A stretch of 64,000 bases of DNA from Amycolatopsis thermalba (lineage in GTDB: Bacteria > Actinomycetota > Actinomycetes > Mycobacteriales > Pseudonocardiaceae), in contig NZ_PQHW01000014.1 in NCBI RefSeq assembly GCF_003385215.1, forward strand, positions 1 through 64,000, in the 5' to 3' direction. The notes under the pieces were generated by a model, which saw nothing but the letters and a program-made list of their open reading frames with translations, did not search any database and was not told the DNA's origin. Below, piece after piece: positions 7,436 through 17,698 of this stretch. The translations under genes and the position numbers were made by a program. Position 1 is the first letter of the stretch; each line of letters opens with the position of its first letter.

Positions 7436-8091
7436 CCGGCGTCGCCGGGACGGACCAGACCGGTCTCGTAGGCGATGTGCACCAGCTGCGCGCGATCCCG
7501 GGCGTCCAGTTTGGACAGCAGGCGGCTCACGTAGGTGCGGGTGGTGGCCGGGCTCAGGAACAGCCGCCCGGCGATCTCGTCGTTGGACCGGCCCGCGGCG
7601 ACCTCGGCGAGCAGCTCCCGTTCCCGCCCGGTCAGGTGCGCCAGCCGCGCCGGGTCGGTCCGGTGCCCCCGCGCGACCGCCGCCATCACGCGCCGGGTCA
7701 CCGACGGCGACAGCAACGCCTCCCCGCCGGCCACCGTGCGCACGGCCGCCCGCAGGTCGCCGGGCTCGGTGTTCTTGAGCAGGAAACCCGAGGCCCCGGC
7801 GCGGATCGCGTCGAGGATGTGCTCGTCGGTGTCGAAGGTGGTCAACACGACGACCCGCACGGCGCGCAACCGCGGGTCGGCGACGATGCGCCGCGTGGCC
7901 TCGATGCCGTCCACGCCGGGCATGCGGATGTCCATCAGCACGACGTCCGGCCGCGCGGTCAGCGCGAGCGTCACCGCCTCCGCGCCATCGGCGGCCTCGC
8001 CCACGACGGTGATGTCGTCGGCGCGGGCGAGCAGCGCGGACAGACCGGCCCGCATCAGGTGCTGGTCGTCGGCGAGCGCCACCCGGATCAT
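7429..8091 (-). CDS. NarL/LuxR-type response regulator
   Basis: This 220-residue protein has a receiver domain with the acidic pocket D8/D9, phospho-acceptor D54 in VLMDIRMPG and conserved K106. A C-terminal LuxR helix-turn-helix (LTGRERELLAEVAAGRSNDEIAGRL) follows. Its ATG overlaps the stop of the upstream sensor kinase as ATGA, so the pair is co-translated. The operon diverges from the small-membrane-protein/multicopper-oxidase pair, which is a plausible target (inference). A much longer open frame runs through this start on the same strand, but its upstream part is a GC-rich shadow of the kinase. Confidence 0.94.
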   Translation of the reverse strand: MIRVALADDQHLMRAGLSALLARADDITVVGEAADGAEAVTLALTARPDVVLMDIRMPGVDGIEATRRIVADPRLRAVRVVVLTTFDTDEHILDAIRAGASGFLLKNTEPGDLRAAVRTVAGGEALLSPSVTRRVMAAVARGHRTDPARLAHLTGRERELLAEVAAGRSNDEIAGRLFLSPATTRTYVSRLLSKLDARDRAQLVHIAYETGLVRPGDAGQ

Positions 8092-9200
8092 CGCGGCTCC
8101 ACCGGCAGGCTCGCGTCGATCCGGAAACCCGCGCCCGGGCGGGAATCCAGCGCCACCGACCCGCCCAGCAGTTCGGCCCGGTCCCGCATCCCGTCCAGCC
8201 CGCGGCCGGTGCGGACCGGCAGTTCGGCGCCGGCGCCGTCGTCGCGGACCTGGATCCGCAGCCGGTCCGGTTCGTACCGCACCCGCACCTCCGCCTTGCT
8301 CGCCCGGGCGTGGCGGAGACAGTTGGTCAGGGCCTCCTGCACGATCCGGTACGCCGTCGTGTCCACCGCGGCGGGCAACGCGACCGGTTCGCCCTCGGTG
8401 GACACGGTCACCGCCAGACCACTTCGGACGGTCGCGGTGACCAGGGCGTCCAGGTGCCGCAGGCTGCCCACCGGGGCGCGGCCGGAGTCGTCGGTCAGCA
8501 GGCCGAGCGTGATGCGCAGGTCGTGGGCGGCTTCGTCGGCGGCCAGCCGCAGGGTCGTCAGCGCGGAGCGGGCCGCGTCCGGATCGTCGTCCAGCGCCTC
8601 GGCGGCAACGCTGGCCTGCACCGACACCACGGCCAGCGTGTGCCCGACGGCGTCGTGCAGGTCCCGCGCGATCCGCAGCCGTTCCTCCTCGACCCGGCGC
8701 CGGGCCTCCCACTCCCGTTCCGCGGCCGCCTGCCGCGCGGTGCGGCGCTGTTCGGCGCGCAACGCCCCCAGCGCGATCGCGCTCAGCATCAGCCCGACCG
8801 TCGACGCCAGCTCGAAGCCCAGCAGGTAGTCCGGGTTCTCGCCCTGCCGCAACCGGAAGACCGTGCTGACCAGCACCAACGCCGCCGCCACCACCGCCGC
8901 GACGCGCGCCTTCCCGGCTTCGGCCGCGGAGAACAGGGCCGCCGCGACGGGCAGCGCCAGCCCGACCGGCGGGTACCCGGCCGCGTAGTAGGCGAGCAGC
9001 CCGGCCGCCGTCGCGGCCAGCGCCAGCACCGGGAACCGGCGGCGCACGAGCATCAGCGCGCCGAGGCACAGCGCGAACAGGTACGCCACCGGATCGGGTG
9101 CCCGCGCGCCGCCGAGGTCCATCGCGATGGCGACGGCCACCACGGTGGAGGTCGCGACCCCGAGAGCGGCGTCGGCGAGCACCCGCTTTCGCTCGCTCAC
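8088..9200 (-). CDS. Membrane sensor histidine kinase (HisKA_3 type)
   Basis: This ~370-residue protein has about five N-terminal membrane helices (residues ~10-145), a short coiled linker, and the dimerization/phospho-acceptor helix RIARDLHDAVGH with His182. A HATPase_c domain follows, with the N box NCLRHARA and the G box VRDDGAGAELPVRTGRGLDGM. There is no sizeable extracellular sensor, so it probably senses within the membrane. The GTG at 9200 (VSERKR) is preferred to the GTG at 9233, which adds an Arg-rich stub. Neither has a good ribosome site, and a TATTCT six nt before GTG 9200 suggests a leaderless transcript. It overlaps the regulator gene by 4 nt. Confidence 0.9.
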   Translation of the reverse strand: MSERKRVLADAALGVATSTVVAVAIAMDLGGARAPDPVAYLFALCLGALMLVRRRFPVLALAATAAGLLAYYAAGYPPVGLALPVAAALFSAAEAGKARVAAVVAAALVLVSTVFRLRQGENPDYLLGFELASTVGLMLSAIALGALRAEQRRTARQAAAEREWEARRRVEEERLRIARDLHDAVGHTLAVVSVQASVAAEALDDDPDAARSALTTLRLAADEAAHDLRITLGLLTDDSGRAPVGSLRHLDALVTATVRSGLAVTVSTEGEPVALPAAVDTTAYRIVQEALTNCLRHARASKAEVRVRYEPDRLRIQVRDDGAGAELPVRTGRGLDGMRDRAELLGGSVALDSRPGAGFRIDASLPVEPR

Positions 9201-9307
9201 CTGGTGAGAATAGCCAGGCCGGCGCCGTCGCACAGTCGTCGGATGTTGACTGTTCCGTCGCTTGCGGACGGACGACGGGCGGCGCGGATCCGCCTACGTT
9301 GGGCGCC

Positions 9308-9517
9308 ATGAGAACCCTGGGTGTCGCCATCCTCGGCCTGTTCGTCGGCCTCGCGGTGGGATTTCTGGTCTTCAGCGAACTCGTCGGGCGGCTCGCCGCG
9401 CGGGACGGCCAGGTCGACGCGCCCTGGACGTTCGTGATCGGCTTCGGGCCACAACTGCTCGCCGTCGCGGGCGCTGTCGTCGCCGTGCTGATCGACCAGC
9501 GGAGGCGGAACCGATGA
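9308..9517 (+). CDS. Small two-helix membrane protein
   Basis: This 69-residue protein has two hydrophobic segments (about 4-24 and 42-61) separated by a polar loop, and a basic C-terminus (DQRRRNR). It has no recognised family. Its stop overlaps the start of the multicopper oxidase gene (ATGA), so both are made from one message. The gene diverges from the two-component operon over a 107-nt gap. It could be a membrane partner of the oxidase or of the sensor kinase; that is only a guess from position. Confidence 0.75.
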   Translation: MRTLGVAILGLFVGLAVGFLVFSELVGRLAARDGQVDAPWTFVIGFGPQLLAVAGAVVAVLIDQRRRNR

Positions 9518-10974
9518 ACCTGTCCCGGCGCGGCCTGTTCCGGGTCACCGCGGCCGGCCTGCTGGTGGCGGGCTGCGCGAGCGGCGGCTCGAACACCGAG
9601 ACCGAGTCCAGCGCGGGCACGCTGTTGCGCAGCGCGGCGAAGCTGCCCGAGCCGTTCACCGTGCCGCTGCCGGCCGCGCCGGTGCTGCGACCGGTCCGGC
9701 CCGGCCACTACGAGATCACCCAGCGGGCCGCCGACGTGGAGATCCTGCCCGGCCTGCGCACGACGGTCTGGGGTTACGACGGCATCTTCCCCGGCCCCAC
9801 GATCGAAACCCGCCGCGGGCAGACCACCGTCGTGCGGCACCGCAACGAGCTGGGCGTGCCCGTGGTGGTGCACCTGCACGGCGGCCGGACCCCGCCCGAG
9901 CACGACGGCTACCCGCTGGACCTGGTCGCACCCGGCGCGGCGCGCGAGTACGTCTATCCGCTGGACCAGCCGGCGGCCACGCTCTGGTACCACGACCACC
10001 GGGCCGACTTCACCGGCCCGCAGGTCTACCGCGGTCTCGCCGGGTTCCACCTGATCCGCGACGACGAGGAGGACGCGCTGCCCCTGCCGCGTGGCGAGCG
10101 GGAGGTGCCGCTGATGATCACCGACCGGTCGTTCGCCGCCGACGGTTCCTTCGCCTACCCCTCGGTCGATCCGTCACTGCTCGGCGAGCCCGGGGTGACC
10201 GACGATTTCGTCAGCGGCGTGCTCGGCGACTGCATCCTGGTCAACGGCGCGCCCTGGCCGGTGATGGAGGTGGACGCGGCCCGCTACCGGTTCCGGATCC
10301 TGAACGCCTCCAACGCCCGCCGCTACCGGCTCGCGCTGGACCCGCCGGGGCCGGGGTTCGTGCAGATCGGCGGCGACCAGGGGCTGCTCGCCGCGCCGGT
10401 CCGGCACGACCAGCTGCAGATCGCGCAGGCCGAACGGTACGACGTGGTGATCGACTTCTCGGCGTACCAGCCGGGCCAGGAGGTCACGCTGCTGAACCGG
10501 CTGGGCGAGGACGGCACGGCGCGCGTGATGCGGTTCGTGGTCACCCGGCGGGCGGCCGATGACAGCGCCATCCCGGACCGGCTGGCCGATGTCCGGCCGC
10601 TGTCCCGCGCGGACGCGGTGGTGGAGCGCGAGTTCACGTTCCGCCGCGGCGGGGCCGAACACCACGGGATGACACTGTGGACGGTCAACGGGATGCCGTT
10701 CAGCGCCGACGGGGTCGTGGCCGAGCCGGCGCTGGGCACGGTCGAGCTGTGGCGGTTGCGGGCGCAGAACGTGCCGCACCCGATCCACATCCACCTCGCG
10801 CCGTTCCAGATCCCGGGCACGGCGCACGGCTGGAAGGACACGGTCGACCTGGGCAACGGTGACCAGGCCGAGGTGCTCGTCCGGTTCGAGGGCTACCGCG
10901 GGAAGTACGTGATGCACTGCCACAACCTCGAACACGAGGACATGATGATGATGGCGAACTTCGTGGTGCGGTGA
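9514..10974 (+). CDS. Multicopper oxidase, Tat-exported lipoprotein (CotA/bilirubin-oxidase-like)
   Basis: This 486-residue protein begins with a Tat-like SRRGLFR and the lipobox LVAGC (Cys21), so it should be exported folded and anchored outside. Copper ligands are visible in all four expected motifs: HLHGG (120-124), WYHDH (158-162), HPIHIH from 422, and MHCHNLEHEDMM near 467-478, whose Cys469 is the type-1 copper ligand. Such enzymes oxidise phenols, bilirubin, Cu(I) or Mn/Fe while reducing O2 to water; the substrate is unknown. The tail HEDMMMM is Met-rich. It ends exactly where the convergent SpoOM-like gene ends, the two stops forming TGATCA. Confidence 0.94.
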   Translation: MNLSRRGLFRVTAAGLLVAGCASGGSNTETESSAGTLLRSAAKLPEPFTVPLPAAPVLRPVRPGHYEITQRAADVEILPGLRTTVWGYDGIFPGPTIETRRGQTTVVRHRNELGVPVVVHLHGGRTPPEHDGYPLDLVAPGAAREYVYPLDQPAATLWYHDHRADFTGPQVYRGLAGFHLIRDDEEDALPLPRGEREVPLMITDRSFAADGSFAYPSVDPSLLGEPGVTDDFVSGVLGDCILVNGAPWPVMEVDAARYRFRILNASNARRYRLALDPPGPGFVQIGGDQGLLAAPVRHDQLQIAQAERYDVVIDFSAYQPGQEVTLLNRLGEDGTARVMRFVVTRRAADDSAIPDRLADVRPLSRADAVVEREFTFRRGGAEHHGMTLWTVNGMPFSADGVVAEPALGTVELWRLRAQNVPHPIHIHLAPFQIPGTAHGWKDTVDLGNGDQAEVLVRFEGYRGKYVMHCHNLEHEDMMMMANFVVR

Positions 10975-11913
10975 TCACTCCTCGCCGTCGAACTCGAAGG
11001 CCTCTTCCAGCATCTCGCCCATGACCATGCCGCCCACGACACCCGCGGCCGCGCCGGCGACCACGCCGCCCATGCCCATCCCGCGGCCGTGGTGCCCGTG
11101 GTGGTGGCCGCCGAAGGCCGGGTTGCCGAACGCGGAGTGCCCGCCGCGCTGGGCGGCCTCGGCCAGCCACTGGCCGATCAGCGCGGCCCAGTCGGCGGTC
11201 TCCGCGTCCTGGTGCGGCATCTGGAAGCGGCCGAACGAGTCGCCGCCGGCCTGCATGAAGCGGCCCCGGCGGTCGGCCTCGAGGACGACGGCCAGATCGT
11301 GCGGTCCGGCGACGAACGTCAGCTCGACCTCGTTGATCCGCCCGGCGAACTCGGCGGGCGGGAAGAACTCGATCTCCTGGTAGAAACCCAGCTCCTGGCG
11401 CACGCCGTAGAGGCGGCCGGCCTCCACGTCGGCGTTGCGGAACCGGAAGCCGAGCTGGCCGAAGGCGTCCAGCACCCGGTCCTGCGACGGCAGGGGGTGC
11501 ACGTGGACCGGGTCGAGGTCACCCTTGTCCGGCGCGCCCGCGATCACCAGCTCGGTCCGCACGCCGACGGCCATGCCGTGCAGCAGCGTGTCCCCGACCG
11601 CGGTGATGGGCGTCTCCCACGGCAGCCGCAGCTCGAACGGCACGGTGACCAGCTGACCGGCCGGCACCCGCACCCCCTGCTGCACCAGCTGGCGGTGGAA
11701 CTCCCCGGTGGCCGCGGACTCGTGCCCGCCGCGCTCGATCTCGACCCGCGTGACCAGCGACAGGACGACCTGGTCGATGGCCGCGTCGGCGCTCCCGCCC
11801 TGGATCCGGACCTGCCCCGTGACCACCTGACCGGGCACCGCATGGGGCGAGTCGAGCACGGTGTCGACCGACGGCCCACCGACGCCGAAGGCGCTGAGCA
11901 TCCGCTTGAACAT
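10975..11913 (-). CDS. SpoOM-family (sporulation control) protein
   Basis: This 312-residue soluble protein has an arrestin-like beta-sandwich fold: MFKRMLSAFGVGGPSVDTVL, the linker PGQVVTGQVRIQGG, and an RVEIERGG..VQQGVRVPAGQ region. These are characteristic of SpoOM/Spo0M proteins, which modulate sporulation or stress responses. The C-terminal 60 residues are unusual: a His/Gly stretch (GGHHHGHHGRGMGMGG) leads into a hydrophobic Gly/Ala/Val segment and an acidic end, which could bind metal or membrane. The ATG at 11913 has an AGGAGG site, so the longer frame was trimmed. Upstream lies the 21-bp minisatellite. Confidence 0.88.
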   Translation of the reverse strand: MFKRMLSAFGVGGPSVDTVLDSPHAVPGQVVTGQVRIQGGSADAAIDQVVLSLVTRVEIERGGHESAATGEFHRQLVQQGVRVPAGQLVTVPFELRLPWETPITAVGDTLLHGMAVGVRTELVIAGAPDKGDLDPVHVHPLPSQDRVLDAFGQLGFRFRNADVEAGRLYGVRQELGFYQEIEFFPPAEFAGRINEVELTFVAGPHDLAVVLEADRRGRFMQAGGDSFGRFQMPHQDAETADWAALIGQWLAEAAQRGGHSAFGNPAFGGHHHGHHGRGMGMGGVVAGAAAGVVGGMVMGEMLEEAFEFDGEE

Positions 11914-11976
11914 GGACGGGTTCCTCCTGGGATCCAGACAAATCAGGCTCAAGATCGAGACTACCGGCAACCGCCC

Positions 11977-12205
11977 GCGAGTCCCACGCTCCCGCGCGCG
12001 AGTCCCACGCTCCGGCGCGCGAGTCCCACGCTCCGGCGCGCGAGTTCCACGTTCCGGCGCGCGAGTCCCACGTTCCCGCGCGCGAGTCCCACGCTCCCGG
12101 CCCCGAGTTCCACGCTCGCGCGCGCGAGTTCCACAGGGGGCCGACGGCGAGCGTGGGACTCGCGGTACTGAATGTGGGACTCGCGGTACTGAATGTGGGA
12201 CTCGC
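11977..12205. repeat. 21-bp minisatellite with inverted copies
   Basis: Eight degenerate units with core gcgagtcccacgctc start at 11977, 11998, 12019, 12040, 12061, 12082, 12103 and 12122; the period is 21 bp except the last step. After a short spacer, three units in the opposite orientation (gtgggactcgcgg, often followed by tactgaat) start at 12151, 12172 and 12193, also 21 bp apart. The two sets can pair into large alternative hairpins. The block lies between a response regulator stop (12212) and the SpoOM start, both minus-strand. There are no spacers, so it is not CRISPR. Confidence 0.9.
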
Positions 12206-12211
12206 GGTGGG

Positions 12212-12856
12212 TCAGGAGCCCAGGTATCGCAGCACGGCCAGCACCCGCCGGCTGTACCCGGTCGTATGGCTCAGCCCCAGCTTGTCGAAGATCGCGTTCA
12301 CGTGCTTCTCCACCGCGGACTGCGACACGTACAGCTCGGCCGCGATGCCGGCGTTCGTGTGCCCCTCGGCCATCTTCGCCAGCACCTCGCGCTCCCGGGC
12401 GGTCAGCGTCGCGAGCGGGTCGGCGTGCGTGGTGCGCGCCAGCAGCCGCCGGACGACCTCCGGGTCGAACGCCGCCCCGCCGGACCCCACCCGCTCCAGC
12501 GCGTCGAGGAACTCGCCGACCTGCATCACCCGGTCCTTGAGCAGGTACCCGACCCGCCCGCCGTCGTCGGTGATCAGTTCGGTCGCGTAGCGCTTCTCGA
12601 CGTACTGGGACAGCACCAGCACCCCGACCTCCGGCCACTGCCGCCGGATCTCCAGCGCCGCCCGCAATCCCTCGTCGGTGTGGTCGGGCGGCATCCGGAT
12701 GTCGGTCACCACCACGTCCGGCCGCACCCGGGACACCTCGTCGAGCAGCTCCGTCGCGTTGCCGACCGCGGCGAGCACCTCGTGGCCCTCCTCGGCGAGC
12801 AGCCGGATCAGGCCCTCGCGCAGCAGGGTCGAGTCCTCGGCCAGGATCACGCGCAC
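12212..12856 (-). CDS. NarL/LuxR-type response regulator
   Basis: This 214-residue protein has a receiver domain (E7/D8 pocket, phospho-acceptor D52 in VVVTDIRMP, YLLKD with the conserved Lys) and a C-terminal LuxR-type helix-turn-helix (LTAREREVLAKMAEGHTNAGIAAEL). The start taken is GTG 12856, giving the usual MRVILAEDS. A GTG two codons later would give a GTGA overlap with the kinase stop. Either way the two genes overlap and are co-translated. No target is obvious; neighbours are the minisatellite and the DedA gene. Confidence 0.94.
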   Translation of the reverse strand: MRVILAEDSTLLREGLIRLLAEEGHEVLAAVGNATELLDEVSRVRPDVVVTDIRMPPDHTDEGLRAALEIRRQWPEVGVLVLSQYVEKRYATELITDDGGRVGYLLKDRVMQVGEFLDALERVGSGGAAFDPEVVRRLLARTTHADPLATLTAREREVLAKMAEGHTNAGIAAELYVSQSAVEKHVNAIFDKLGLSHTTGYSRRVLAVLRYLGS

Positions 12857-13995
12857 GGCAGCTCCGCCCGCACGACCGTCGGCCCGCCGGCCGGACTGTC
12901 CACAGTGAACACCCCGTCCGCCGCGCCGACCCGCCGGGCCAGCCCGGACAAGCCGTTGCCGTCCGGCCGCGCGCCGCCCACGCCGTCATCGCTGATGGTC
13001 ACGGTCAGCATCCTGCCGGTCCGCCCCACGGCGATGTCGATCCGGCTCGCCGCCGCGTGCTTGATCGCGTTCGTGACCGCCTCCGACGCGACGAAGTAGG
13101 CGACGGTCTCGGTCGCCGGATCCACCCGCTCGTCCAGCGCGTACGACAGCCCGACCGGCAGGCTCGACCGCTCCGCCAGCGCCTCCAGCGCCGTGCCCAG
13201 ACCGCCTTCGTCCAGCGCGATCGGGTACACCCGCCACGCGACGTCCCGCAGTTCCTGCAGCGCCAGCTGGGTCTCCTCGTGCGCCTGCCGCAACAGCGCC
13301 TCCGCCCGTTCCGGGTCCTTCGCGCGGCGGGCGCGGCCGAGCAGCATGCCCAGCGACACGATCCGCTGCTGCACCCCGTCGTGCAGGTCGCGCTCGATGC
13401 GCCGCCGCTCGTCGTTCACCGCCTCGACCACCTCGGCCCGGCTGTGGGTCAGCGCGTCGACGCGGCGCTGCAGCCGTTCCTGTTTCGTGGGCCCGAAGAA
13501 GTGGTGCGCGAGCCGGCGTTCCAGCGCGACGACCCCGATGAGCCCCTGCACCGCCAGGAAGACCAGCAACACGCCGATCAACAGCAGTCCGGGCGCGTCG
13601 TACCAGTCCTGATCCTCGCCGATCGGGTCGCCGCCGCCCAGCGGGTGCCCGCTGATCAGCTGCCACACCATGATCCCGGCCGCCGCCACCCCCAGCGCGA
13701 TCAGCACGAAGATGCCCGCCCCGAGCCCGCCCACCACACTGCGCGTGCCGAGGTAGCGCAGGGCACGCGAGTCCCGGTAGTCGTCCGAGGTGGGGTAGTC
13801 CAGGTACCGCCGCAGCCGCGACCGGTCCCGCTCGGCGAACCAGCGCGTGGCCCCGAACACGGCGGGGCGCGCGGCCGGCACGGCGAGGGCGAGCGTCGCC
13901 ACGATCACGAAGACCGCCTCGGCGAACGCGCTCAGCCCACCGAGCGCCAGCCCCGCCGTCACCCGCATCGCGCGGCGCACGTCCACTGTGGGCAT
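12847..13995 (-). CDS. Membrane sensor histidine kinase (HisKA_3 type)
   Basis: This 382-residue protein has N-terminal membrane helices near 18-45, 85-115 and 135-160. A cytoplasmic signalling core follows, with RRRIERDLHDGVQQRI (His205) and a HATPase_c domain (N box NAIKHAAAS, G box ISDDGVGGARPDGNGLSGLARRV). The layout is that of the DesK/LiaS-like kinases that sense envelope or membrane state. It is paired with the overlapping response regulator downstream. The ATG at 13995 is the first good start; its ribosome site is weak. Confidence 0.93.
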   Translation of the reverse strand: MPTVDVRRAMRVTAGLALGGLSAFAEAVFVIVATLALAVPAARPAVFGATRWFAERDRSRLRRYLDYPTSDDYRDSRALRYLGTRSVVGGLGAGIFVLIALGVAAAGIMVWQLISGHPLGGGDPIGEDQDWYDAPGLLLIGVLLVFLAVQGLIGVVALERRLAHHFFGPTKQERLQRRVDALTHSRAEVVEAVNDERRRIERDLHDGVQQRIVSLGMLLGRARRAKDPERAEALLRQAHEETQLALQELRDVAWRVYPIALDEGGLGTALEALAERSSLPVGLSYALDERVDPATETVAYFVASEAVTNAIKHAAASRIDIAVGRTGRMLTVTISDDGVGGARPDGNGLSGLARRVGAADGVFTVDSPAGGPTVVRAELPCA

Positions 13996-14103
13996 ATCCC
14001 GAGGTTAGCGGGGTTCCACGCGCCCGGTACTGAGGTTTTCCGCAGGATGATCGGGTGCTGCACCCCATGGTCGCGGCCGTCCCGGATTCCTAGCGTCGAA
14101 AGC

Positions 14104-14742
14104 ATGGATCTTCACCTCGCACAGGCCGAACCGCTCGGGGGACTCGCCGGTTGGGCCGTCGGCCTCATGGACTCCCTCGGCGGGCTCGGCGCCGCCGTCA
14201 TCGTCGGCCTGGACAACCTGTTCCCGCCCATCCCGAGCGAGCTGGTGCTGCCGCTCGCCGGGTTCTCCGCCAGCCAGGGCACGTTCAGCCTGCTCGAAGC
14301 GCTGGCCTGGACCACGTTCGGCTCGGTCGCCGGCGCGGTGATCGTCTACTGGCTGGGCGCGCTGCTCGGCCGCGACCGGACCCGTGCGCTGCTGCTGCGG
14401 ATCCCGCTGGTCAAGGCGTCCGACTTCGACCGCACCGAGGCGTGGTTCGCCAAGCACGGCACCAAGGCGGTGTTCTTCGGCCGGATGGTGCCGATCTTCC
14501 GCAGCCTGATCTCACTGCCCGCGGGGATCGAACGGATGCCGTTCGGCCGGTTCCTGGTGCTCACCACGCTGGGCAGCCTGATCTGGAACACGCTGTTCGT
14601 CTTCGCCGGCTACCTGCTCGGCGCGAACTGGCACGTGATGAACGACTACGCGGGGATCTTCCAGTACGCGGTGATCGGCGCCGTCGCGATCGCGCTGGTG
14701 GTGTTCGTCGTCACGCGACTGCGCGACCGCGTGCGGGCGTGA
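14104..14742 (+). CDS. DedA-family membrane protein
   Basis: This 212-residue protein shows the DedA/SNARE-associated (VTT) signature: FPPIPSELVLPLAGF in a re-entrant loop, a long hydrophobic segment, and FFGRMVPIFRSLISLPAG with the conserved Arg and Pro. Family members are lipid-carrier or phospholipid scramblase-type transporters needed for envelope homeostasis; the lipid is not known here. It is convergent with lon and shares its terminator. A -10-like TAGCGT lies close to the ATG, so a leaderless message is possible. Confidence 0.93.
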   Translation: MDLHLAQAEPLGGLAGWAVGLMDSLGGLGAAVIVGLDNLFPPIPSELVLPLAGFSASQGTFSLLEALAWTTFGSVAGAVIVYWLGALLGRDRTRALLLRIPLVKASDFDRTEAWFAKHGTKAVFFGRMVPIFRSLISLPAGIERMPFGRFLVLTTLGSLIWNTLFVFAGYLLGANWHVMNDYAGIFQYAVIGAVAIALVVFVVTRLRDRVRA

Positions 14743-14746
14743 ACAC

Positions 14747-14783
14747 GAAGCCGCCCTCCCCGGGGGCAGGGGAGGGCGGCTTC
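14747..14783. terminator. Bidirectional terminator between dedA and lon
   Basis: A perfect 15-bp GC stem (14747-14761 with 14769-14783, 7-nt loop) lies between convergent genes, directly after the dedA stop and 12 nt past the lon stop. Confidence 0.85.
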
Positions 14784-14794
14784 GCTCGCGGGCG

Positions 14795-17188
<2,394 letters not shown>

Positions 17189-17206
17189 CTGTTTGCTCCC
17201 TACCTG

Positions 17207-17227
17207 GTTGAGTCTGCCTAGCTCAAC
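17207..17227 (-). promoter_or_regulatory. HAIR-like HspR operator upstream of lon
   Basis: GTTGAGT-N7-GCTCAAC keeps the 7-7-7 geometry of the HAIR element (CTTGAGT-N7-ACTCAAG), differing at one position in the left half and two in the right. It ends 18 nt before the lon start codon. Control of lon by HspR is established in Streptomyces; here it is inferred from the site. Confidence 0.75.
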
Positions 17228-17378
17228 TTTCCGGCGAGCCGGTTTGTTTCCGCAGGTAGTTCGCTCGCAGCGGACGGCGTCCGGGAATAAAACCGGGGCT
17301 GGCCCGGCAGCGGTCCCGGCTGGCGAGACTGAGACGCTCGTCGCATCGCGGGCGGGCCACGCACAGTCATCGGCGCTG

Positions 17379-17411
17379 TTCAATCACGATCGCGATTGAA
17401 TCGCGATCAAT
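17379..17411. promoter_or_regulatory. Cluster of overlapping palindromes (operator-like)
   Basis: 17379-17400 has TTCAATC and GATTGAA arms around acgatcgc. It runs directly into a second dyad, attgaatcgcgatcaat (17395-17411), which reuses the gattgaa arm. The AT-rich, symmetric composition stands out from the surrounding GC-rich DNA. It lies about midway between lon and the divergent GGDEF-EAL gene. A repressor site is likely, but the protein is unknown. Confidence 0.5.
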
Positions 17412-17568
17412 GCGCGGGAGCGCAGCACGGCGGCTCGCGGGGAACGCGTTGTAGCCGGGCGACGCGCTTAACGTCGATTACCGGGAGCGATCGCCGAAAA
17501 GATCCATCTCACCCGTAAGTCTCCGCTGGTCACCGTAGTTGGCACGTTGTTAACTATGAGGTGATGTC

Positions 17569-17655
17569 ATGGCGGCCGGAAAGAGGCTGAAGTACGCCCT
17601 CCGGGGTACAGTGATCCCCTCATTCGCACCGAGATCACCGTCTCGTGCGCGGTGA
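17569..17655 (+). CDS. Possible 28-aa leader peptide
   Basis: An ATG with a GAGGTG ribosome site 5 nt upstream opens a 28-codon Lys/Arg-rich frame that ends 43 nt before the GGDEF-EAL start. It has no family. It could be a leader peptide or chance; the good ribosome site is the only support. Confidence 0.3.
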   Translation: MAAGKRLKYALRGTVIPSFAPRSPSRAR

Positions 17656-17698
17656 GTACCGGCGGGCGCACTGGGGCGTATGGGTGGAAGGAGGTTGC

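Noticed and set aside
11977-12205. Regular repeats considered as a CRISPR array
   Set aside because: Units are contiguous at 21 bp with no unique spacers, they degenerate gradually, part of the block is inverted, and no cas gene is near.
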